The translations under genes were made by a program, and so were the position numbers. Below, in pieces: positions 19,203 to 26,140 of a stretch of 64,000 nt of DNA; the first letter of the stretch is position 1; the number at the start of each line of letters is the position of its first letter. Below the pieces are notes generated by a model. The model was not told where the DNA came from, did no database searches, and worked only from the letters and a program-made list of their open reading frames with translations. The DNA is taken from contig JAAYVD010000111.1 in the NCBI GenBank assembly GCA_012517355.1, positions 62,001 to 126,000 of the forward strand. The letters are read 5' to 3'. This DNA is from Candidatus Rifleibacteriota bacterium. GTDB taxonomy: Bacteria; Muiribacteriota; Ozemobacteria; Ozemobacterales; Ozemobacteraceae.

Positions 19203-19559
19203 TCGCGGCGGGGAAACCCCTGGGGGAAGGGCCATTCCCAGCCGGGGTCGCCGGGCCCGGGTCGAGATGATCGTGGGTGGGCGGCGAGGGAAGGGGCCAA
19301 CCGACCGTTTCCCGGGTGATTTCCCTGTCGTTGGCCACCGGTCGAGGCGGTGTGGTCGGCGAAGGTTCCCGGTCTTTCGCCCCCGGAGCGCTTTCCAGGC
19401 CAACTCCGGGATGCCGTTCCCGGAGCTGCCGGGTCTCCCTCGCCGGGGCCGGCTGGCCAGGCCGGCAACCGGGTCCTGGTCGACCTTTCCGGGCCCAATC
19501 TGGCCGGCTGGCCGGCCCTCCGGGGAGGGTGCTCTTTCTGGATAGGCTCTGGCGGCCGA
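19203..19559. other. Intergenic stretch without recognisable gene
   Basis: About 360 bases after the DsrE-like gene. I find no start codon with a Shine-Dalgarno and no repeat-family copy. Its end carries the promoter of the next gene. Confidence 0.5.
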
Positions 19560-19588
19560 TTGACGAATACCCAAACGGTTCCTATAAT
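19560..19588 (+). promoter_or_regulatory. Strong sigma70-type promoter of the IPT lipoprotein gene
   Basis: TTGACG (19560-19565, 5/6), 17-base spacer, perfect TATAAT (19583-19588). This is the best promoter in the window. The expected transcription start (about 19595) is only a few bases before the ATG at 19599, so the mRNA would be almost leaderless. Confidence 0.75.
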
Positions 19589-19598
19589 CAAGAGCATC

Positions 19599-20747
19599 AT
19601 GCGACAGTTTGTACGAACGGTCCTGGGCGCGGCCATCCTGGCGGTCATCGGCGGACTCCTGGGCTGCGGCGGCGGTTCCAGCAGCCCCACCAACCCCATC
19701 GCCACCCCCGTCATCTCCTCGATCACCCCGCAATCGGGAAGCGCGAACACCTCCGTCACCATCCGGGGCAGCAACTTCGGCCCCCTTCAGGGCACCAGCA
19801 CCGTGACCTACGACGGAGTCACGACCGGCGTCACCTCCTGGTCGAACACGGTCATCGTGGCTACGGTTCCTGCCGGAGCCCTGACCGGAGGAACATTCGT
19901 GGTCAGCGTGAACGGGTTCCTGTCCAATCCCAGCACGCCGTTCACCGTCGCCGGCGCGGCTTTTTCCGGGCTCAGCCCTACCAGCGGCATTCCGGGCAGC
20001 CAGGTGACCATCACCGGCTCCGGATTCGGGGCAACCCAGGGCTCCTCCTCCTCGTCCTACGTCGTGTTCAACGGCCAGACCGCCCCGATCACCTACTGGA
20101 GCGACACCAACATCATCTGCAAGGTGCCCACCGGGTTGCAGTCGGGTGGCGTGACCGTGGTCGTGGTTGTTGGCGGCAAACAGTCCAACTATCAAACATT
20201 CAATGTTCTTCTGCCCCAGATCAACAGCATGGTGTATGCCGATGGCGATGGGGAAAACCCCGGGGGAACCGTGACGGTTTCCGGCCAAGGGTTCGGGACC
20301 ACCAACTCCACCCCCAATACCTATGTAGCCATCGATGGCAAAACCGTGTCGACCCTGGCCTGGGGAGATACCTCCATCTCGGTGGTCCTTCCCAACAGTG
20401 GACTGACCGCCGGGTACCATTCGATCGTGGTCGTGGTCAACGGTCAGAGTTCCAACTCCAGTTCGGTAAGAGTCGCGGCTCCGGCCATTTCCGGCCAAAG
20501 CCCCACTCCCTTCGATTACGACAAGACGGCCATCCTGTCGGGGAAATTTTTCGGAACCACCCAGAGTGAAGGGAACGGAACCATCCAGGTGGAGGGCATC
20601 TCGGGAACGATCATCCCCCTGACCTGGAGCGACACCGCCATCTCCTTCAAATGGCCGGTCAACAATGCCACTTGGGGCCAACAGACCAAGACGGTCACCA
20701 TCACCGTCGGGGGCATTTCGGGAAGTTTCTCCGCCACCGCGTATTGA
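19599..20747 (+). CDS. Lipoprotein with tandem IPT/TIG domains
   Basis: 382 aa. A basic start (MRQFVRTVLG) and hydrophobic core end in the lipobox LLGC, giving lipidated Cys23, followed by Gly/Ser residues. There is no Asp at +2, so outer-membrane placement is expected if Lol rules apply. The rest is four immunoglobulin-like IPT/TIG repeats (about 36-115, 120-205, 208-295 and 298-382). Each opens with the I-x-S-I-x-P-x-S-G pattern and contains I-x-G-x-x-F-G. These domains mediate adhesion or surface assembly. No enzyme domain is present. Expression is driven by an almost ideal promoter and there is no clear Shine-Dalgarno. Confidence 0.9.
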   Translation: MRQFVRTVLGAAILAVIGGLLGCGGGSSSPTNPIATPVISSITPQSGSANTSVTIRGSNFGPLQGTSTVTYDGVTTGVTSWSNTVIVATVPAGALTGGTFVVSVNGFLSNPSTPFTVAGAAFSGLSPTSGIPGSQVTITGSGFGATQGSSSSSYVVFNGQTAPITYWSDTNIICKVPTGLQSGGVTVVVVVGGKQSNYQTFNVLLPQINSMVYADGDGENPGGTVTVSGQGFGTTNSTPNTYVAIDGKTVSTLAWGDTSISVVLPNSGLTAGYHSIVVVVNGQSSNSSSVRVAAPAISGQSPTPFDYDKTAILSGKFFGTTQSEGNGTIQVEGISGTIIPLTWSDTAISFKWPVNNATWGQQTKTVTITVGGISGSFSATAY

Positions 20748-20820
20748 CCCGTCTCCTCCCCAACCCCGATCCTGTACAATGATAAGGGTAGGGACCGATG
20801 ATATCGGAGGGGGGGGCATC

Positions 20821-21420
20821 ATGGGCTCACTGCTTCCCGTGGTCGTCGTTGTCCTCGTCCTGGTGGTCGTGGTAGGGTATTTCCGGGTCCGGCAACAGAA
20901 GCAGGACCTCGAGAGGATCATCCGGATGGGGAAGACGACCACCCCCGAAGAAGCCATCGCCAACATCCTCGAGGCGAAACGAGGTTCCACCGGCGGTGAG
21001 AAGGGGCCGGGCGGCGGCGCCGCCCTGGGAGCCCTGATCGACCAGATGCGGGTCATGAACCAGGCCATGGGCAAGGGCGGCACCACGCCCACGTTCGGCG
21101 ATGCCGACCTTGCCGAGGTCAAAAACGCCTTCGCCCGCTTCCGCGCCGAACCCGGCGAGGCCAGTGGCCAAGCCTGCTTCCAGGTCATGCGACGCCACTA
21201 CGTGCTCGACACCGAGATGGCCAGGCAGGAAGCCTACTTCCTGCAGTATGCCGCGGAAGTTCTGCGCCAGGTGCGGGAACACCCCGCCGTCCTCGATTCC
21301 CCGATGTCGATGTACATCACCTACCTGGCTGTCGACCTTGGCGACAGCGGGTCGGCCCCATTGGGGAAACTCGGCCAGGACCTGACCGCCGCCATCAAGG
21401 CCACGGGCCACTCGCTGTAA
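20821..21420 (+). CDS. Unknown N-terminally membrane-anchored protein
   Basis: 199 aa. The N-terminus is a single hydrophobic segment almost wholly of Val/Leu (LLPVVVVVLVLVVVVGY, residues 4-20), then a basic, Gln-rich stretch and a mainly helical soluble domain. No family recognised. The anchor is too short of small residues and lacks an AXA site, so it is likely uncleaved. The ATG at 20821 follows GGAGG. It is separate from the lipoprotein gene by 73 bases, which include a TACAAT hexamer without a well-placed -35. Confidence 0.75.
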   Translation: MGSLLPVVVVVLVLVVVVGYFRVRQQKQDLERIIRMGKTTTPEEAIANILEAKRGSTGGEKGPGGGAALGALIDQMRVMNQAMGKGGTTPTFGDADLAEVKNAFARFRAEPGEASGQACFQVMRRHYVLDTEMARQEAYFLQYAAEVLRQVREHPAVLDSPMSMYITYLAVDLGDSGSAPLGKLGQDLTAAIKATGHSL

Positions 21421-21461
21421 AGCGGTTCATCCCCGCTCCCGCCCGCGGTGACGTCCCCCCA

Positions 21462-21562
21462 GAAAGGGCCGGAAGCGAGGGGTTTCCCACCGCCATCCGT
21501 GGCGTTTTCCCGCCACCATCCGTGGCCGCCGAAGGGGTTTTGCCGAAATCGTGCCGGTCGGG
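21462..21562 (+). repeat. Family A palindromic repeat, copy A3 (intergenic, internal duplication)
   Basis: Lies between the convergent genes ending at 21420 and 21681. The core CCGCCATCCGTGGC motif occurs twice (about 21490-21504 and 21510-21526), as if the central hairpin was duplicated. It ends with the usual AAATCGTGCCGGTCGG third-stem sequence, which is degenerate here. Confidence 0.65.
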
Positions 21563-21680
21563 GTGGGACGGTTCCCGGCACCCGCCGGTCGCCGCCTGCC
21601 GGGCGACCGGCCGACGAAGCGGGGTCTCCACCGGGTGGGTGCCACCTGGCGGCTGGCCTGGGGAAGGGGGGAAGGCCCGG

Positions 21681-22034
21681 CTATTTCAGGCCGGTGACGG
21701 CGTCCGCCTCGGTCGGGAAGACCTTGACCAGCTTCAGGATGCCGATGACGTGGAAGACGTCCTTGTGCAGGTTGGACAACCCGACCAGGGCCAGGACGGC
21801 CTTGAAGTCATACTGCAGGTTCTCCACCAGCTCGAGGAGCTCGGTGATGCCCTGGCTGTTGATGACCGGCGCCCCTTCGAGGTTCAGGATGAACTTCCGG
21901 ACCCCCTGGCCGAGGGGCGGCTCGAAAAAGGCCCGGATCGCCTTGCCGGCCACCTGGTCGAGATAGCCGACCGGCCGGACGATGAAGCAATCGCCATCCT
22001 GGTGGGTGGTGCAGGTGAATGCGGTCGGTGACAT
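21681..22034 (-). CDS. STAS-domain anti-sigma factor antagonist
   Basis: 117 aa, single STAS domain of the SpoIIAA/RsbV type. In partner switching the unphosphorylated antagonist sequesters an anti-sigma ATPase, and phosphorylation of a conserved Ser releases it. That Ser is S60 in VINSQGITELLELV, where relatives read DSSGLG, and the flanking strand ILNLEGAP fits. The ATG at 22034 has only a G-rich stretch upstream. Possible partners in this window are the receiver-ATPase at 24748 and the SpoIIE-type phosphatase at 31124, though none is directly adjacent. Confidence 0.88.
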   Translation of the reverse strand: MSPTAFTCTTHQDGDCFIVRPVGYLDQVAGKAIRAFFEPPLGQGVRKFILNLEGAPVINSQGITELLELVENLQYDFKAVLALVGLSNLHKDVFHVIGILKLVKVFPTEADAVTGLK

Positions 22035-22173
22035 GTGATCATGATGCCGCCCCCCCCGCAGTTTGTCAATGGCCGGCCGTCACTCCATGGCCCCACGGTG
22101 CTGGAGAATCAGGGGAGGAAGCCGGGTTTCCCCTCATCCACTCGATCCCGGGTCTCTCCCCCTCCCGGCGTTC

Positions 22174-24405
22174 CTACGGCCCGCCTTCCCTGGCTCCCCC
22201 GTCCCCGGCGAAGCGGCGGCGCAGCAGCAGCGAGTTGGTGACCACCGACACCGAGGAGAAGGCCATCAACAGTCCGGCCAGTTCGGGGGTCAGGGCGGCC
22301 CGCGGGCCCAGCCAGGGGATGAGGAATCCGGTCGCCAGGGGCAGGGCGAGCGCATTGTAGACGACCGCCCAGAACAGGTTCTGCCGGATGCGGGCCAGGG
22401 TGGCCCGCGCCAGGTCGACGGCGAACGGCAGCAGGTCGAGGGAATGGCCGGGCAGCACGAGGTCGGTCGCCTCCCGGGCGGCGTCGGCGCCCGCCCCGAT
22501 GGCGATGCCCACGCTGGCCGCCGACAGGGCGGGGGCGTCGTTGATGCCGTCCCCCACGAAACAGACCGGGCCCCGTTCGCGGTATTCCCTCACCACCTGC
22601 CATTTCTCCTCCGGCCGCAGGCCCGCCCTGACTTCGGCGATGCCCACGGCGGCGGCGACCGCGCGAGCCACGGCGGCACGGTCGCCCGAGACCATGACCG
22701 GCTCGATGCCCCGTTCACGCAGGGCGGCGACCACCGCGGCCGCGCCGGGGCGGGGGGCGTCGGTCAACCCGAAGACGGCGACCACCTGTCCGTTCCGGGC
22801 GGCCAGGACTGGGGTCAGGGCCCGTTCGGCAAAGGCGGGGGGAAGCGTCGGCACGGCGATCTTCCGCTCTGTCAGCAGGTTCTCGCTGCCCAGCAGCCAG
22901 TCGGCCCCGTCGGCCGACCGCCCGGCCAGGCCGAATCCCTTCCGCTCCTCGACCGACCGCGGCGCAGCGGCCGCCACCCCCTGGTCGGCGGCCCACCGGG
23001 CCACCCCGCGCGCCAGCGGGTGCAGGGAACCGGCGGCCAGGCCCAGCAACGCCGGCAGCTCCTCGCACAGGGGACGCCCCTGCGGATCGGCCGCCCAGGC
23101 CACCACCGGCTCACCCACGGTCAGGGTGCCGGTCTTGTCGAACAGGATGAACCGGATTCCCGCCAGGGCCTCGAGAGCCGAGGGCTTCTTGACCAGCAGG
23201 CCACGGTGCAGGGCCAGCCCGCTGGCCACCACCACGGCCGTGGGCGTGGCCAGCCCCAAAGCGCAAGGACAGGCCACCACCAGCACGGTGACCGCGTGCA
23301 TCAGGGCGGCATGCCAGCCCGCCCCGGCCAGGAGCCAGCCACCCAGGGTCAGGGCCGCGAGGCCAGCCACCACGGGCACGAACACATCGGAGGCCCGATC
23401 GGCAAACCGCTGGATCTGCGGCTTGTCGGCCTGCGCCCGACGCATCGCCCGGATCAGGGTCTGCAGGGTGGAATCGCCCCCGCTGCGGGTCACCCGCACC
23501 TCGACCTCCCCCGTGAGGCTCACACTGCCCGAGATGACCGCCGCCCCGGGCGCCTTGGCCACTGGCATCGCCTCCCCGGTCAGCAGGCTCTCGTCGGCAG
23601 CCGTCTCGCCGCGCACGACCTCGCCGTCGGCGGCGAACCGTTCGCCTGGCAGCACCCGCAGACGGTCGCCGGGGCGCAAGGCTTCCACCGCGACCGCCTC
23701 CTCGGGGCCGCCGGCCGCCGGCAGGCGCCGGGCGGGCAGCTGCTGCAGACGGGTCAGCGAGCGCAGGGAGTCGGCCGCCCGATGCCGGGCCCGGGTTTCC
23801 AGCATCTTCCCGAACAGGATGAACAGCACCAGCACGGCCGCCGTCTCGAAATGGATCATGCCGCCGTGACCGAGCGAAGGGGCGATCATCACCAGCGCCG
23901 AGTAGCTCCAGGAGGCCCCGACACCGAGCGCCACCAGCACGTCCATGTTGGCGAAGCGGGCGGCCAGTGAGCGGACCGCCCCGGCGAAGAACCGGCGTCC
24001 GGTCGTGGCCAGGATCAGCCCCGACAGGATCATCTGGGTCATCCGGTTGGGCCAGGTGTCGGCCCCCAGCATGGCCAGCCCGGCCACGGGCAGGGCCAGG
24101 ATCGCGGTGAAGAGGACGGCCGCCAGCCCGGTGTCCTCCTCGGCCTGGCCTCCGATCGGTCGGGCCTCGTAGCCGAGCGCGGCGATCTGGCGGGCGATGG
24201 CCTCGGGCCCGATCTTCGCCCGATCGAACACGATCTCGGCCGACTCCTCGGCGAGGTAGACCCGCGCCAGCCGGATGCCGTCCAACCGCGCCAGGGCCTT
24301 CTCGATGCCCCGGGCGCAGTTGGCGCAGCTCATCCCCCCGATGGCCAGGAACAGGGGCTCGTCAGCCTCGGGCGGGGTTGTCTCAGACGGCAAGTTCGTA
24401 TTCAT
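22174..24405 (-). CDS. copA: Copper-translocating P1B-type ATPase
   Basis: 743 aa inner-membrane pump. One N-terminal heavy-metal-associated domain with GMSCANCARG (about residues 23-32) captures Cu(I). Membrane helices flank the actuator domain with LLTGEAMPV. The transmembrane metal site is VVACPCALGLATPT (CPC). The phosphorylation site is FDKTGTLTVG and the hinge is VGDGINDAPALS. The family exports Cu+ or Ag+ from the cytosol using ATP. Length and domain order are normal. The ATG at 24405 lacks an obvious Shine-Dalgarno. No copper regulator or chaperone gene lies next to it. The upstream region contains a family B repeat. Confidence 0.95.
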   Translation of the reverse strand: MNTNLPSETTPPEADEPLFLAIGGMSCANCARGIEKALARLDGIRLARVYLAEESAEIVFDRAKIGPEAIARQIAALGYEARPIGGQAEEDTGLAAVLFTAILALPVAGLAMLGADTWPNRMTQMILSGLILATTGRRFFAGAVRSLAARFANMDVLVALGVGASWSYSALVMIAPSLGHGGMIHFETAAVLVLFILFGKMLETRARHRAADSLRSLTRLQQLPARRLPAAGGPEEAVAVEALRPGDRLRVLPGERFAADGEVVRGETAADESLLTGEAMPVAKAPGAAVISGSVSLTGEVEVRVTRSGGDSTLQTLIRAMRRAQADKPQIQRFADRASDVFVPVVAGLAALTLGGWLLAGAGWHAALMHAVTVLVVACPCALGLATPTAVVVASGLALHRGLLVKKPSALEALAGIRFILFDKTGTLTVGEPVVAWAADPQGRPLCEELPALLGLAAGSLHPLARGVARWAADQGVAAAAPRSVEERKGFGLAGRSADGADWLLGSENLLTERKIAVPTLPPAFAERALTPVLAARNGQVVAVFGLTDAPRPGAAAVVAALRERGIEPVMVSGDRAAVARAVAAAVGIAEVRAGLRPEEKWQVVREYRERGPVCFVGDGINDAPALSAASVGIAIGAGADAAREATDLVLPGHSLDLLPFAVDLARATLARIRQNLFWAVVYNALALPLATGFLIPWLGPRAALTPELAGLLMAFSSVSVVTNSLLLRRRFAGDGGAREGGP

Positions 24406-24456
24406 CGGGAGGTCGTTCGATCCGTGTTCAGAGACCGGCGGGGCTCGTCATCCCAG

Positions 24457-24485
24457 CCGGGGGTTCGCGGCGCGCGCAACCCCGG
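24457..24485. other. GC-rich inverted repeat upstream of copA
   Basis: CCGGGGGTT ... AACCCCGG with a 12-base loop and one bulged G, 52 bases upstream of the copA start. It could be a leader hairpin or operator; nothing decides between them. Confidence 0.3.
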
Positions 24486-24540
24486 AAGCGACGGGGGCCG
24501 GTGAACGACGGGATTCGTCCCACGGGAAGACAGGATCCTC

Positions 24541-24661
24541 GAGACTTCAGCATTTCGACAGAAACCTCGAGGACGGCAGGGGAAAGGAAGACAGGGGGGA
24601 AATGGCGAAGGGATTCGCCAGCTCATAAGGCCAATCAGCATCGATGGGGAGATGAAGAACG
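24541..24661 (+). repeat. Family B dispersed repeat, copy B1
   Basis: About 120 bp shared with 36560-36682 at roughly 85% identity by eye. Conserved blocks include GCATTTCGACAGAAACCTCG, GGGGAAATGGCGAAGGGA and AATCAGCATCGATGGG. Internal stems are TTTC-GACA-GAAA and GGCGA-AGGGAT-TCGCC. It lies between the receiver-ATPase gene and copA. The rest of this 342-base gap contains no gene. Confidence 0.75.
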
Positions 24662-24747
24662 GGGATTGATGCATCAGTCGAAATGCTTGAGAGTCGGATC
24701 TTCGGCAGCCCGCCCGGAGAGACCTTTGCCCCCGTTCCTCCGGGCGT

Positions 24748-25656
24748 TCAGGCTTTGGCCGGGGCCGCCGCTTTCGGCAAGCTCTTTTTGACGCGGACCT
24801 GGTTCCCCTTGCCCAGGAACTCGACGAGGTCGAAATGGAGCCGGGCGAGGAAGATGCCGCGTCCGTTGGGATGCTCGAGGTTCTCGGGGTCGAGTGGGCT
24901 GGGCAGGGTGGTCCAGTCGAACCCGCTCCCTTCGTCGGAGATCGTCCAGATGCAGGAATCGGGATCCATCTGGAAATCGACGGTCACGCGACGGGAAGCC
25001 AGGGCGGGGTTGCCCAGCCGCTGGGCATGCAGGCTCTGGATGCCATCCAGGCTGGTGTTCATGGCCGCCATCTTCTCTTCGTAAGTGATCTCGAGGTTGC
25101 CGTGCTCGATGGCGTTGGCCACCAGCTCGACCAGGCCGATACGGATGCCCAGGCGCTGGTCGGCGGGAATCGCCTCCCCCGTCTCCTGCATGAGGCGCTG
25201 CACCACGAGGGGAACGCGGTCCATCCGGTTGTCGAGGCTCATCACGAAATTGCGGCGGACGATGAGGTTGAGCGTCTCCTGGAACCGCGACCGCGTCGCG
25301 ATGATGCCGGCGTACTTCTCGAGGAGGGGGAACAGGACCTGCTGGGTGAAGGGCTTGCGCAGGAAGTCGTTGGCCCCGCGCCGCAGCGCCTCCAGGGCGA
25401 ACTCCTCGTTGCCCAGCCCGGTGACCAGCACCACCACCGTCTCCCGGTTGCGTTCGCGGATGGCCGACAGGAAGTCGAGCCCGTCCATGCGGGGCATGCG
25501 GATGTCGGAGAACACCAGTTCGGGCGACTGGGCTTCGAACAACTGCAGCCCTTCGCAACCGTCGCCGGCGGTGAGAACCTCGAAGTTCTGGGAACGGAGC
25601 GACTCGGCGAGGTATTCCCGCAGCGAGGGCTCGTCATCCACGACCAGGATCTTCAT
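24748..25656 (-). CDS. Response regulator fused to RsbW-like HATPase
   Basis: 302 aa. Residues 1-120 are a receiver domain with the acidic pocket VVDDEP, phosphoacceptor Asp51 (LVFSDIRMP), the switch Thr in VLVTGLG and the Lys in FLRKPF. Residues about 150-290 are a GHKL ATPase of the anti-sigma kinase type, with N-box ELVANAIEHGN, G1 box SDEGSGFDW and G2 box HPNGRGIFLA. No HisKA or DNA-binding domain is present, so the output is probably Ser/Thr phosphorylation of, or binding to, a STAS antagonist or sigma factor. The ATG at 25656 has GGAG eight bases upstream. The nearest plausible partner is the STAS gene at 21681. Confidence 0.92.
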   Translation of the reverse strand: MKILVVDDEPSLREYLAESLRSQNFEVLTAGDGCEGLQLFEAQSPELVFSDIRMPRMDGLDFLSAIRERNRETVVVLVTGLGNEEFALEALRRGANDFLRKPFTQQVLFPLLEKYAGIIATRSRFQETLNLIVRRNFVMSLDNRMDRVPLVVQRLMQETGEAIPADQRLGIRIGLVELVANAIEHGNLEITYEEKMAAMNTSLDGIQSLHAQRLGNPALASRRVTVDFQMDPDSCIWTISDEGSGFDWTTLPSPLDPENLEHPNGRGIFLARLHFDLVEFLGKGNQVRVKKSLPKAAAPAKA

Positions 25657-25826
25657 CGCACGCTCCGTCCTAGAGTCGGCACCCCGCCCCAAAGGCAGGC
25701 CTGGGGTTGGCGGGCCTTCCCCTTCCGAGGATACCCATACCTGCCCGCGAAGTCAACGAAAGGGTCTTCGGCCAAGGCCCGGGAGGCCGGCCCGACGGCC
25801 CGGTACTCCGCCAGCGGCTCGCGAGC

Positions 25827-25939
25827 CTGTTGCATGAACCCCAAAAACGGCCATTTTTCCTGTACCGCTCACCAGCAAATGCACTACAGATCAAGGCCAC
25901 TTTGTTCCGCAAGTCCAAAAAGACCGATTCATGCAACAG
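25827..25939. mobile_element. MITE-like element with perfect 12-bp inverted ends
   Basis: 113 bp bounded by CTGTTGCATGAA and TTCATGCAACAG. Similarity extends outward (GAGC/GAGT before the left and inverted right end). Its GC content is 48% by count, well below its surroundings. An internal stem AAAAACGGCCATTTTT is present and there is no coding capacity. The CTGTTGCA ends recall IS-family termini, though I cannot name the family. The remaining flanks between 25657 and 26081 show no gene. Confidence 0.65.
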
Positions 25940-26081
25940 ACTCTCTCGTCATGTGGTATGAAGCGGTTTTGCGGTCCATTCCGGCCCGCTTTCTTGATGG
26001 GAAAAGGGTCTGCAGGAGTCACCGTCCATCAGGAAAGCCACGGATCGCTGAGTGGGAATTGCCGGTACCCCGCCGCGGTGA

Positions 26082-26110
26082 TTGACCGGGGGGGGATTTG
26101 TGCCTACACT
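26082..26110 (+). promoter_or_regulatory. Candidate sigma70 promoter of the GH1 gene
   Basis: TTGACC (26082-26087, 5/6), 17-base spacer, TACACT (26105-26110, 4/6), followed by the Shine-Dalgarno and ATG at 26141. Confidence 0.6.
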
Positions 26111-26140
26111 GGAGGAAAGTCCTTCGCAGGAGGCCCTGTC

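Noticed and set aside
20744-20780. TTGACC...TACAAT as a promoter of the 20821 gene
   Set aside because: The spacer would be 25 bases, too long for sigma70. Only the -10-like part could be real.
25707-25961. Short frame across the MITE-like element as a transposase remnant
   Set aside because: No DDE, HUH or other transposase motif can be seen, and the frame mixes flanking and element DNA.
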